64,000 nucleotides of DNA. Origin: Chloroherpetonaceae bacterium (GTDB taxonomy: Bacteria > Bacteroidota > Chlorobiia > Chlorobiales > Chloroherpetonaceae). The translations under genes were made by a program, and so were the position numbers. Of the stretch, positions 1 through 7,703 are shown one piece after another. The notes under the pieces were generated by a model, which worked only from the letters and a program-made list of their open reading frames with translations, did not search any database and had not been told where the DNA came from. How positions within the stretch are numbered: position 1 is the first letter of the stretch; each line of letters opens with the position of its first letter. The stretch spans positions 39,035 to 103,034 of the forward strand of contig JANQGG010000010.1 in NCBI GenBank assembly GCA_028277445.1. Reading direction: 5' to 3'.

Positions 1-719
1 CCGAGATAAACCATAAAGACACCACGGAGTTTTATGCCGCACAAACAGCCGTTGAGTTAAAAGACATGGGGATTAACCTTAATTTTGCACCGGTTGTCGA
101 TTTAAACCTTAACCCTGAAAATCCGATTATTGGCAAGCTTGGCCGCAGCTATTCCCATAACATCGATACAGTGGTTTTTCATAGCCGTCTTACATTAAAT
201 GTCTTTAGTGAGAACGGCATTTTTGGCGCGATCAAACATTTTCCCGGTCATGGAAGTTCACAGTCCGATTCGCATTTGGGCGTTGTGGATGTTACGAAAT
301 CGTGGCAGCCGATTGAGCTGGACGTTTTTAAACGCTTAATAGCGCAAGAAACGGTAGATATGGTGATGACCGCACACATCTTCAATCAACATCTCGATCC
401 CGATTACCCCGCAACCCTTTCGAAAGCTACCATACAAAGGCGTTTAAGGGACGAGCTCCGTTTTTCCGGCGTGGTGATTTCCGACGATTTGCAAATGAAG
501 GCCATTTCCAGCCAGTATGGTTTGCAGGAAACCATACGTTTAGCAATACTTGCCGGAGTGGATGTGCTCTTATTTGCCAACAACAGCATATTTGATCCCT
601 TGGTTGTTCAAAAAGCCCATGCCATTATTAAAAAATTGGTAGAAACCAATGAGGTTCCGATGACGCGTATCAACGAATCGTTTAACAGAATCATGCGACT
701 TAAAACACAGTTGAAGTGA
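1..719 (+). CDS. nagZ: Beta-N-acetylhexosaminidase, glycoside hydrolase family 3 (5' end outside window)
   Basis: The reading frame is open from the first bases, so the N-terminus lies outside the window; about 238 codons are visible. The family cleaves N-acetylglucosamine from muropeptides during peptidoglycan recycling. The visible part has the GH3 TIM-barrel signatures: a FAPVVDLN segment, the KHFPGHG motif followed by a Ser/Asp/His stretch (the NagZ-type catalytic loop), and VISDDLQM, which carries the expected aspartate nucleophile. It ends with TGA at 717-719 and overlaps the GTG start of the next gene by 4 bp, so the two are probably translationally coupled. A secreted GH3 hexosaminidase of related function is the main alternative, since the signal-peptide region cannot be seen. 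Confidence 0.88.
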   Translation, partial: EINHKDTTEFYAAQTAVELKDMGINLNFAPVVDLNLNPENPIIGKLGRSYSHNIDTVVFHSRLTLNVFSENGIFGAIKHFPGHGSSQSDSHLGVVDVTKSWQPIELDVFKRLIAQETVDMVMTAHIFNQHLDPDYPATLSKATIQRRLRDELRFSGVVISDDLQMKAISSQYGLQETIRLAILAGVDVLLFANNSIFDPLVVQKAHAIIKKLVETNEVPMTRINESFNRIMRLKTQLK

Positions 720-1945
720 ACTTAGCCAATACATCCGAACATCACGCCTTTAATATTTACTTTATCAATAAATTCAACTGGTTTGATGCCTCGCCAATGG
801 CAACCGTTTCCACACTTTCCACGTATAATATTGCCGCTAAGAATGTGCCAACCACCTTGATTATTGAAGGCAATCCTTCAACCGACGCCAACGATGTTCT
901 CACTAAGAAATTTGGTTTGAAGCCCAACCCGAATTATAAGGTCATACTTTTTGAGCGCATACAAAAACGCAAAAAGAAATCAACGGGAGAATTTTATCGG
1001 AATGCGTGTAAGTATATTATTAATGATAAAGTTAGTGGGAATAAAGTTGTAATCACACGAAATTCAACCTGTTTGCCGTATTTGGTTGCACTAAAAGCAC
1101 GATATGGGTTTATCGTACTTTTCGAAGCTCATGGTTATCATGGCATAAAAACCTTGCCGGATTTGCCAAAACGCCGTTTTGCAAAGTGGCAGCACAAGCA
1201 TTCGGGGTATCGGTATGTGGAGCGATTGTGTTTGAATTTATGCGATGGCCTTGTTTGCATTACAAAGCCGCAAGAACGGTTGTATAAAGCCGATTATGTG
1301 AACATTCCAACCGTTGTTCTTCAGCTGGCGTCCAAAAACTCCGGGCACATAATTGATGAAGCAGTGATTCAGAAACGATTTGAACAAAAACGCGTGGTTT
1401 ATATCGGTCGACTTACCGATCATATAGATGCAGAGTTGATGATCCTCGCAGCCAAAACGCTTGCCGATCAAGGCATTGTGTTTACATGGTTGGGGCTAAA
1501 ACCGGGCGATATAAAAAAACTGCAATTAAAAATTGAAGACATGGGCGCGCCAAAAAAAGCGTTTGAGCTTATAGCGTGGATGCCTCACAACGATATGATT
1601 AAATTTTTATCCGAAAAAGCAACAATCGGGTTGGCTGCCTATAAACCCACCTATCGCTCGGCAGTGGTAACCTGCCCAACAAAAATTTTTGATTATTATG
1701 CGGTGGGGCTTCCGGTTATCGGCACAAACATACCTACGGTTCAAGACATTTTAAAACATCAACGCGAAGGGTTATTATTTGATGCGGAAGATGAAGGCGC
1801 GTTTGCAAACGCAATTCTTAAGATTTTAAATGATTACAATGCCTATCTAAAGATGCATAAAGCGGCAATGAATGCCGCAGCGTATTTTTCATGGCAAAAT
1901 CGAGCAAAACGATTATTGAAATTTGTTCAAGCATTAAATCCCTAA
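716..1945 (+). CDS. GT-B fold glycosyltransferase (family 4-like)
   Basis: A 409-residue protein that would transfer a sugar from an activated donor to an unknown acceptor. The C-terminal half is a Glycos_transf_1 domain: a YIGRL strand-loop near residue 229 and a donor-binding segment KIFDYYAVGLP near residue 325. The usual EX7E-type glutamate in that segment is an aspartate here. The N-terminal half is the acceptor domain and is poorly conserved. The GTG start at 716 lies in the GTGA overlap with the upstream hexosaminidase gene, which argues for a common transcript. The acceptor (lipid, exopolysaccharide or wall polymer) cannot be inferred. Confidence 0.82.
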   Translation: MNLANTSEHHAFNIYFINKFNWFDASPMATVSTLSTYNIAAKNVPTTLIIEGNPSTDANDVLTKKFGLKPNPNYKVILFERIQKRKKKSTGEFYRNACKYIINDKVSGNKVVITRNSTCLPYLVALKARYGFIVLFEAHGYHGIKTLPDLPKRRFAKWQHKHSGYRYVERLCLNLCDGLVCITKPQERLYKADYVNIPTVVLQLASKNSGHIIDEAVIQKRFEQKRVVYIGRLTDHIDAELMILAAKTLADQGIVFTWLGLKPGDIKKLQLKIEDMGAPKKAFELIAWMPHNDMIKFLSEKATIGLAAYKPTYRSAVVTCPTKIFDYYAVGLPVIGTNIPTVQDILKHQREGLLFDAEDEGAFANAILKILNDYNAYLKMHKAAMNAAAYFSWQNRAKRLLKFVQALNP

Positions 1946-1966
1946 TAATTCATCCAAATACCAATT

Positions 1967-3226
1967 ATGGTCAGACAATTACAAGAATGGTTAGCGAGCA
2001 GTGGTTTAGATGTGTTTAATTCTGGCGTGCTGGCAAATCTGATAGCAATTTGTGCGCTGCTTGTAATCAGTATTGTGCTCAATTTTGTCGGCAGACAGTT
2101 GTTGCTGGGTATTGTTTATTATGTGGTTTCTAAATCCGAGACCAAGTGGGATGATATTTTTCTGAAACGAAAGGTCTTTAATAACATTTCCCATTATTTG
2201 CCGGCGCTTGGTATCTATCTTGTATTGCCAATTGTTTTTTTAGGCAGCCCTCAACTGATCGATATTGCCACAAACCTGGTTTATATCTACATCATTTTTG
2301 TCAGCGTTTTGGTATTGGATTCGTTTTTGAAAGCGATCCAAGATGTATACCAGGAGTTTGAAGTTTCAAAGAAAGTTCCGATAAAAGGCATTGTACAGGT
2401 CTTGCAGATCGTCGTTTATTTTGTCGGGATCATTTTCTTTATCGCTCTCATACTTAATAAATCGCCGTTTTATCTGTTAAGTGGTTTAGGCGCGCTGACA
2501 GCCATCCTCCTATTGGTGTTCAAAGATGTAATTTTAGGATTTGTAGCGGGCATTCAGTTGGCCGCCAATAAGATGGTGATGCAGGGTGATTGGATTGAAA
2601 TGCCAAAATATGGCGCTGATGGCGATGTCATTGATATTGCACTTACCACCGTAAAGATCCAAAATTGGGATAAAACCATCACTACGATTCCAACCTACGC
2701 ACTTATCAGCGATTCGTTTAAAAACTGGCGTGGGATGCAGGATTCGGGAGGTCGGCGTATTAAGCGTGCCATTACAATTGATATGAATTCCATCAAGTTT
2801 TGCGATGAAGAAATGATTGAACGGTTCTCAAAAATCCGATACATTTCGGATTATGTAGAGCAAAAGAAAAAAGAAGTAGCCGAATACAACAGCCTAAATA
2901 AAGTGAATACCGAAATGCTCGTCAATCGCAGGCGGCTGACGAATGTGGGGACATTTCGGGCATACATTGTGGCGTATTTAAAAAATCACCCTAAAATTCA
3001 TCAAAATATGACCTTTCTGGTGCGCCAGCTTAAACCCACCGAACTAGGGCTGCCACTGGAAATCTATGTCTTTACCAATGATATAGAATGGGCGAATTAC
3101 GAGGCCATCCAAGCCGATATTTTCGATCACCTTTTAGCCATTCTCCCGGAATTTGATCTAAGGGTATTTCAGAATCCATCAGGGCAGGATTTTCAGAGGT
3201 TGAATTGTAAGGAGAAAGCCGATTAA
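1967..3226 (+). CDS. MscS-family mechanosensitive ion channel (YbdG/MscM-like)
   Basis: A 419-residue membrane protein of the small-conductance mechanosensitive channel family, which releases solutes on hypo-osmotic shock. About five hydrophobic segments occupy residues 20-200. The last (GLGALTAILLLVFKD.., about 172-194) corresponds to the pore-lining TM3, and the cytoplasmic beta domain follows with QGDWIEMP and a DGDVIDIALTTVKIQNWD-type stretch. Length and the long C-terminal domain match the YbdG subgroup (about 415 residues) better than MscS itself. It starts 21 bp after the glycosyltransferase gene. The last about 95 bp recur downstream of the neighbouring toxin gene (see 3971-4065). Confidence 0.87.
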   Translation: MVRQLQEWLASSGLDVFNSGVLANLIAICALLVISIVLNFVGRQLLLGIVYYVVSKSETKWDDIFLKRKVFNNISHYLPALGIYLVLPIVFLGSPQLIDIATNLVYIYIIFVSVLVLDSFLKAIQDVYQEFEVSKKVPIKGIVQVLQIVVYFVGIIFFIALILNKSPFYLLSGLGALTAILLLVFKDVILGFVAGIQLAANKMVMQGDWIEMPKYGADGDVIDIALTTVKIQNWDKTITTIPTYALISDSFKNWRGMQDSGGRRIKRAITIDMNSIKFCDEEMIERFSKIRYISDYVEQKKKEVAEYNSLNKVNTEMLVNRRRLTNVGTFRAYIVAYLKNHPKIHQNMTFLVRQLKPTELGLPLEIYVFTNDIEWANYEAIQADIFDHLLAILPEFDLRVFQNPSGQDFQRLNCKEKAD

Positions 3227-3263
3227 ACATTGGTTGGTTTAAAGCGGTAATATTTCAATCGAA

Positions 3264-3319
3264 TGATCATTTTACGTTCAGAAGGCAGCCTATCAATAAT
3301 AAGTTCTTTTAGTTCAACT
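3264..3319 (-). pseudogene. Remnant of the 3' end of a DUF2283 gene
   Basis: Read on the minus strand this stretch encodes VELKELIIDRLPSERKMII, almost the same as the C-terminus of the intact DUF2283 protein at 5136-5354 (VKLKELIIDRLPSENKMIF). A stop codon lies directly upstream in frame and no start is possible, so only about 19 codons of the older gene survive. It sits between the mscS stop and the MazE-like gene and shows that DUF2283 sequence was once present on this side of the island too. Confidence 0.75.
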
Positions 3320-3354
3320 TAAGCGACTATTTTAAGTTGCATTCTAATAGAAGA

Positions 3355-3366
3355 AATACTAGTATT
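3355..3366. promoter_or_regulatory. 12-bp perfect palindrome, candidate antitoxin operator
   Basis: The sequence AATACTAGTATT is a perfect 12-bp palindrome 36 bp before the ATG of the AbrB/MazE-like antitoxin. Such antitoxins usually autoregulate by binding palindromes in their own promoter. Position and symmetry are seen in the sequence; the role is inferred. Confidence 0.45.
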
Positions 3367-3401
3367 ACCATATTATGTAAATCCCGGACTAAGAGGTAAT
3401 T

Positions 3402-3632
3402 ATGCAAACCGCAATCAGTAAACTGACAAAAGAATACCAAGCTGTAGTACCTGAAGCTGTGCGAACAAAATTGAGGCTTAATGCTGGGGATTCAATTGCA
3501 TTTGAAATCGACAAAAATTCGATTAGGCTAAGAAAAGCCGCACCTACTGATTTAGAGTTTAGTTCTGCCTTGGTTCCAACGCTCAGTGAATGGGAATCTC
3601 AGCATGATGAAGAGGCATACCATGATTTATGA
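3402..3632 (+). CDS. AbrB/MazE-type antitoxin
   Basis: A 76-residue protein with an N-terminal SpoVT/AbrB swapped-hairpin DNA-binding domain: LTKEYQAVVPEAVRTKLRL, then GDSIAFEID, residues about 6-45. The acidic tail (WESQHDEEAYHDL) is the part expected to wrap around and block the toxin. An AAGAGG ribosome-binding site precedes the ATG. The stop overlaps the toxin start by 11 bp, the usual arrangement of type II modules. It should neutralise the adjacent MazF-like RNase and repress its own promoter. Confidence 0.85.
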   Translation: MQTAISKLTKEYQAVVPEAVRTKLRLNAGDSIAFEIDKNSIRLRKAAPTDLEFSSALVPTLSEWESQHDEEAYHDL

Positions 3633-3963
3633 GCCCTTTGATGTTGTTGTGGTACCTTTTCCGTTTACCGATTCTATTCAAACCAAAAGGAGGCCGGCAT
3701 TAGTATTATCGCAAAATGAGCATTTCGGAAACGAGATTCAGCATTCGGTATTAGCGATGATAACAAGTCAGAAAAATGCACCTTGGCCTCTGGATTGTCC
3801 AATTAGATATAAAAAACAGTCGGGATTATCTGCACCGTCCGTTGTAAGAATGAAAATGTTTACTCTTGATAACAGGTTTATTCTTAGGAAGATCGGACAT
3901 CTATCAAAAATAGATCAAAACCAAGTTCAGACAAGTCTTTCCAAATTATTTCCGTACTTATAG
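3622..3963 (+). CDS. MazF/PemK-family endoribonuclease toxin
   Basis: A 113-residue toxin of the MazF/PemK/CcdB fold, which cleaves mRNA when not held by its antitoxin. The core motifs are present: FDVVVVPFPFTD at the start, KRRPALVLS near residue 25, a central VLAMITS strand, and SVVRMKMFTLD in place of the usual S-x-v-k/r block. I place the start at ATG 3622 rather than 3586, because MIYEPFDVV matches normal family N-termini and gives the expected short overlap with the antitoxin. The stop codon (TAG 3961-3963) lies only 7 bp before a duplicated mscS tail, so the module's right border is sharply defined. Confidence 0.88.
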   Translation: MIYEPFDVVVVPFPFTDSIQTKRRPALVLSQNEHFGNEIQHSVLAMITSQKNAPWPLDCPIRYKKQSGLSAPSVVRMKMFTLDNRFILRKIGHLSKIDQNQVQTSLSKLFPYL

Positions 3964-3970
3964 TTTTTGT

Positions 3971-4065
3971 TTTTAGCCATTCTCCCGGAATTTGATCTAA
4001 GGGTATTCCAGAATCCATCGGGTGCTGATTTGCAGGGATTGAAGGAGGTAAATAGATTTGAGTGA
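3971..4065 (+). pseudogene. Duplicated 3' end of the mscS-family gene
   Basis: Bases 3971-4019 repeat 3132-3180 (the end of the MscS-family gene) with a single mismatch. The remainder is recognisably homologous but diverged. Translated in the same frame it ends PSGADLQGLKEVNRFE-stop, against PSGQDFQRLNCKEKAD-stop in the intact gene. Only the last about 31 codons are present. The MazEF-like cassette therefore sits between two versions of the mscS tail, a record of insertion or of recombination with a related locus. Confidence 0.85.
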
Positions 4066-4136
4066 AAAAAAGGAAGGTTTCAAGTATAAAACTACCATTT
4101 GAATTATAACCTAAATATTGAGGTTGTAATAATTTC

Positions 4137-4916
4137 TTATTGTTCAGTTTTTTTACACTCAGAGACATTATCCATAAAGGATGCATACATGAAATCAGCT
4201 AAAGACTTAGCTACCCCAACTACAAAAATTGCATGGCGTTCATGAGGTTTGTAATGTTTAATTTGTGATTTCCCATGTGCATCGCTGAGTTCATTTCTGA
4301 CTGAGGAAAGGCCTTGAACAATACTTACACACCCAGAAAGTATTTGCTTAAAGGAGTTATCAATGTGCTGACACGGGTGCATATTTAAAATTGTAGATGC
4401 TTTTTTGTAAAGGGTAGGAAGGTCAGAGCTTGTATCATAAGTTTCACTTGCGCAATCAAGAACGTACAAATTAATTGACTCAACGAGGTTCCTAGCGTTA
4501 GTTATCGCTCCTTCAAAATCACCATTAGCAATTTTTTGATCACATTTAGAAATCTGATCATGTATATATTGGAAGTCAACATCTTTTAATCTGGTAATTT
4601 TATGTATAGATAAAGATTGAATCGAATGAGGGTCTATGAGAAAGCGAATGCTATCAATTTCCATATCATAATCTCTAACGGGAAAAATTGCTTGAAATGC
4701 ATTGATAATTTCATCTTTATCGTCATTATTTAACTTCTCTAGTTCCTCATGTTTTTGAATTGGGGCATATAACTCAACTTCAGTAAGCCGAGAATATAAC
4801 CTACTACCATAGGTTGAACTTTCATTGAGTGTGAAATATGATCCTTGTAATACATTTGCAAGATCAGGACGTTTTCGAAAGTTTAGTACTTGGATTATTT
4901 GTTCGATCTCATTCAT
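4137..4916 (-). CDS. Abortive infection family protein (Abi C-terminal domain)
   Basis: A 259-residue soluble protein. From about residue 135 to 250 it follows the Abi_C pattern: ITNARNLVES, then DLPTLYKKASTILN, a QILSGCVSIVQGLSSVRN segment, SDAHGK, and a helical end with HAIFVVGVAKSLADF. Proteins with this domain are linked to phage-triggered growth arrest; the biochemical activity of the family is not well defined. The N-terminal half is not recognised. It lies alone on the minus strand inside a cluster of toxin-antitoxin genes, which supports a defence role. Function is inferred from domain and context only. Confidence 0.72.
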   Translation of the reverse strand: MNEIEQIIQVLNFRKRPDLANVLQGSYFTLNESSTYGSRLYSRLTEVELYAPIQKHEELEKLNNDDKDEIINAFQAIFPVRDYDMEIDSIRFLIDPHSIQSLSIHKITRLKDVDFQYIHDQISKCDQKIANGDFEGAITNARNLVESINLYVLDCASETYDTSSDLPTLYKKASTILNMHPCQHIDNSFKQILSGCVSIVQGLSSVRNELSDAHGKSQIKHYKPHERHAIFVVGVAKSLADFMYASFMDNVSECKKTEQ

Positions 4917-4996
4917 TATTCAAAAGAAATATGATGTTTTTAATAGCTACACTAAAATTCTAATGCATTAAGTATCTTATTTCTAGCTTCTTGATT

Positions 4997-5086
4997 TCAG
5001 GGAAAACGCTCAGGATACTCAATGATTTCCTTCGTTAAATCAATATCTAATTCACGCCAATTGAAATGGTTTGTCAGTTGTGTTTT
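4997..5086 (-). other. Short coding-like fragment, possibly a decayed toxin partner
   Basis: On the minus strand a stop-bounded stretch reads KTQLTNHFNWRELDIDLTKEIIEYPERFP-stop with no start codon. The helix-like charged end resembles pieces of small DUF4258-type proteins, which often accompany DUF2283 genes, but the match is too short to be sure. It lies directly downstream of the DUF2283 gene in the 219-bp gap before the Abi gene; nothing else is recognisable in that gap. Confidence 0.25.
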
Positions 5087-5135
5087 CTATAAACTAATAG
5101 CCAAATCAGATATTGAGAAAAGTTGGAGAATTAAA

Positions 5136-5354
5136 TCATCCAAAAATCATTTTGTTTTCAGAAGGTAATCTATCAATAATAAGTTCTTTCAATTTCACTT
5201 TACTGCTTGCATTATCAATATCAATGCCTACCAGTTTTCCTTCTTTATCGTAATCCAGCACTACGCCTTCTGAAATTTCCATGCTTTTGACACTTGTTTT
5301 TTCAGATAGATCAATATAAAGTGAGTCGGTTTCCAGATAGTAAGCAAATTTCAT
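5136..5354 (-). CDS. DUF2283 domain protein, probable antitoxin
   Basis: A 72-residue protein that is a single DUF2283 domain: FAYYLETDSLYIDLSE at the N-terminus, then a SMEISEGVVLDYDKEGKLVGIDIDNAS core. DUF2283 proteins are small, commonly sit beside DUF4258 or other toxin-like genes and are regarded as antitoxins. It follows the VapBC-like pair by 28 bp on the same strand and may be co-transcribed with it. No intact partner lies next to it, only the fragment at 4997-5086. A second remnant of the same family lies at 3264-3319. Confidence 0.75.
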   Translation of the reverse strand: MKFAYYLETDSLYIDLSEKTSVKSMEISEGVVLDYDKEGKLVGIDIDNASSKVKLKELIIDRLPSENKMIFG

Positions 5355-5382
5355 GGCTTAAATCTCCAATCTCGAATATGCT

Positions 5383-5817
5383 TTAAATTGAGATGATTTC
5401 TACAGCGTTATCTCCATTAAACTTATTGAAGTCTTTTGCATTTGCAGTTACCAGCTTTTTTGAATTTGATTTTTTTGCGCACAAGTAAATCAGAGCATCA
5501 TATACAATTCCGCCTTTGATATCTGTTGATGATACTAATTTCAGTAGGTCAAAGTAATCATCAGAATTCAGAAATTCGATTGTAGCAATCGTCTTAATAT
5601 TTGATGCGATTAATCGGTATGCAGAAGCAGCCGAAATTTTTGGCTTGAAGGGCGCTTTTGTTAAAACACTATAAATTTCAAGCAAACTATGAGCTGAAAC
5701 AACCAAGTCAAACTCTTTTTTATGAGCACGTCTTAACCATGGCAATGCCTGATCATGCTTTGGGTGAGATTCAACCATTGATGCAATCAGAGTTGAGCTA
5801 TCAAACAAAACTTTCAA
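5383..5817 (-). CDS. PIN-domain ribonuclease toxin (VapC-like)
   Basis: A 144-residue PIN-domain protein, expected to cut tRNA or other RNA with a metal ion held by acidic residues. Visible candidates are D6 (LFDSSTL), E47 (HSLLEIYSVL), the aspartate of VYDALIYLCA (about D104) and one in TANAKDFNKF (about D127). The gene starts with TTG at 5817, overlapping the TGA of the upstream AbrB-type antitoxin (TTGA), so translation is probably coupled. The order antitoxin-toxin on the minus strand is standard for vapBC. Confidence 0.85.
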   Translation of the reverse strand: MKVLFDSSTLIASMVESHPKHDQALPWLRRAHKKEFDLVVSAHSLLEIYSVLTKAPFKPKISAASAYRLIASNIKTIATIEFLNSDDYFDLLKLVSSTDIKGGIVYDALIYLCAKKSNSKKLVTANAKDFNKFNGDNAVEIISI

Positions 5818-6080
5818 GATTGTTCTCCGGGAAATAGCAATTTCTTAAGGCGTTGAGCGCGGTCTAATTCAATTTCCTGCCCCAGCTCACCTTGGATTTT
5901 ACCGGTATAGATTAATACATCATCTTTTTCAACAAGCCCATCGGCTTCATGCACAGGCTCAATTATTATTCGTTGACCATCATCTATGATGTTTATTGGT
6001 GATTGTGGTTTAATCCCTAAATGTTCACGAACCTTTTTGGGAATCAGCACTCTTCCATATTTATCTAACGAGCCAACCAT
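5814..6080 (-). CDS. AbrB-family antitoxin (VapB-like)
   Basis: An 88-residue protein (95 if the TTG at 6101 is used) with the SpoVT/AbrB signature DKYGRVLIPKKVREHLGI at its start, followed by an IIIEP strand. The C-terminal half (residues about 50-88) is the toxin-binding tail and ends GEQS. I prefer ATG 6080 because MVGSLDKYGRV fits family N-termini, but the TTG start cannot be excluded. It pairs with the PIN-domain toxin downstream and should repress their shared promoter. Confidence 0.82.
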   Translation of the reverse strand: MVGSLDKYGRVLIPKKVREHLGIKPQSPINIIDDGQRIIIEPVHEADGLVEKDDVLIYTGKIQGELGQEIELDRAQRLKKLLFPGEQS

Positions 6081-6201
6081 ACCGCTAATTTTTTTTGCCA
6101 ATTTATATCTTTTTCTGCCAAATTAACTAATTATCTTGGTTCATAAAAAATTCAATAAATAAACTAAGATTTCTCGGATTCAAGTTTAAAGTGATCCATA
6201 C

Positions 6202-7146
6202 CTATTTCAAATGATACGTTTGCAAATAAGCCGCCCAATCCATGAGTAAAGCAATGCCAATATGGACAATAATCCCGCCAAGAATCGATCCGCTTTCAAG
6301 CGCAATAATGCCTAAAATGTAGCTGCCAAAAATCGAGCCAAGCGCCTCGCCCATGGGTTTGCCAAAATGCCAGAACGCATACAAACATGCTGCCGGCATT
6401 ACCACAGCACGCCCCATCTCTTTAGGCATACCTAGAATCATAAATCCCCTGAAAAAGAATTCAACCGATACAAATCGCAGGGCATAGACCACATGAAAAC
6501 CCAACATGGTAATTAAATAACTGACCTGGAAATACATTTCTGCGCTGCTGGGCTTGTAGCGTGGGTAAGTTTTTAAGAATGCCGGTTGAAACGACGCCCA
6601 CACAATCAAAGGGAGCATAATGGCGAGCATCCATAAATAAGGCGTGAGATCAAAGTTCTTAGTGGTAAATCCATACAAACTGGGTTGATTTCTGTCAAGT
6701 AGCCATTTGTAAATAAAAATGGGCGCCATCATGGTTAGGGTACGCATGAGGTAAAGTACAATTAACCAAGTGTAGCGTTGGATAGAAGAAGGAACATCCA
6801 GAACATCGATAATGGATGTTGAAAAGATTATTGTGGCGCGATTTAGGGTAAGCACTGCAAAAATAAACAGGCTGAGCAGCCAAAACGCTGGGGATTTCAG
6901 AAAACGCGTGGTTTTATAAAACACCGCATAGCCAATGCTGGCCACATAATACGGGAACGCAAAAAACAAAAAGTAATAAGTTAGTTTTAAGGCATCGCTG
7001 GACTGAGTGTCAAGAATTTGTCGTTTAAACTGGTAAGTGTAATTAATGTAAAAGCTAATGGCAAGAAAAATGGCGATAAACAGGTAATAGCCCGGATTAA
7101 AATCCTCCTTAACATGCCGGGCGAGGTAGTTTAGAATTTTTTTCAT
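6202..7146 (-). CDS. CPBP-family intramembrane glutamic protease
   Basis: A 314-residue membrane protein with about eight hydrophobic segments. The C-terminal Abi/CPBP domain has its three motifs: E229 and R233 in VEFFFRG, H260 in FWHFGKP, and H295 in GGIIVHIG. The family includes Rce1-type proteases and many uncharacterised bacterial members. The first motif has one Glu instead of the usual EE pair. The gene ends 21 bases past the AT-rich start region of the VapBC pair and is followed upstream by cobO on the same strand. The substrate is unknown. Confidence 0.82.
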   Translation of the reverse strand: MKKILNYLARHVKEDFNPGYYLFIAIFLAISFYINYTYQFKRQILDTQSSDALKLTYYFLFFAFPYYVASIGYAVFYKTTRFLKSPAFWLLSLFIFAVLTLNRATIIFSTSIIDVLDVPSSIQRYTWLIVLYLMRTLTMMAPIFIYKWLLDRNQPSLYGFTTKNFDLTPYLWMLAIMLPLIVWASFQPAFLKTYPRYKPSSAEMYFQVSYLITMLGFHVVYALRFVSVEFFFRGFMILGMPKEMGRAVVMPAACLYAFWHFGKPMGEALGSIFGSYILGIIALESGSILGGIIVHIGIALLMDWAAYLQTYHLK

Positions 7147-7179
7147 GGTTGAAACACATCATCCAATAATGGGTTTAAC

Positions 7180-7701
7180 TTATTTCTCGATACCCACACG
7201 GGCTTCAAGATTTTCAGTGTTATAATAGTGTTTGATTTCTTTCATCTGAGTCACCAGGTCGGCCGCATCAAAAAGCGCCGGCGAAGCATATCGCCCGGTT
7301 AAAACAAGCTCTGTATTTTTTGGCTTGTTTCTGCACAAGTCAATAACATCCGACTCTTTGATCAGGTTAAAGTAAATGGCGATGCAAATTTCATCCAGAA
7401 TGATCAGGTCGTATTGTTCGGACTCCATAACCTTTTTTATGTGCAGGAATCCATCTTCGGCGGCAGATTTATCGGCTTCTTCCGGATCTCGATGAATAAA
7501 GCACTCACGACCGTATTGCTTTACCGTGATGCGATCTTTTAAACACGCCAGCGCATGATGTTCAGAGTAGGGCATGCCTTTAACGAACTGTCCGATGAAG
7601 ATTTTCAACCCGGCCCCGTAAGCGCGCAAAGCTAGTCCCAGCGCCGCGGTGGTTTTTCCTTTGCCATTTCCGGTATAAAGATGAATTTTTCCTTGAAACA
7701 T
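7180..7701 (-). CDS. cobO: Corrinoid adenosyltransferase CobO/BtuR
   Basis: A 173-residue enzyme that moves the adenosyl group of ATP onto cob(I)alamin or a cobyrinic acid diamide to make adenosyl-corrinoids. The N-terminus has a P-loop, GNGKGKTT (residues 11-18), then ALGLALRAYGAG and a second strand GQFVKG. A Walker-B-like LIILDEICIA lies near residue 96 and the LTGRYA segment near 133, all typical of the CobA/CobO/BtuR family. Length matches. It starts 2 bp after the malic enzyme stop, so the two are in one operon. Confidence 0.93.
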   Translation of the reverse strand: MFQGKIHLYTGNGKGKTTAALGLALRAYGAGLKIFIGQFVKGMPYSEHHALACLKDRITVKQYGRECFIHRDPEEADKSAAEDGFLHIKKVMESEQYDLIILDEICIAIYFNLIKESDVIDLCRNKPKNTELVLTGRYASPALFDAADLVTQMKEIKHYYNTENLEARVGIEK

Positions 7702-7703
7702 GA

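Noticed and set aside
3884-4186. 100-codon minus-strand ORF across the mscS-tail duplicate
   Set aside because: It overlaps the toxin and Abi genes and has no recognisable domain.
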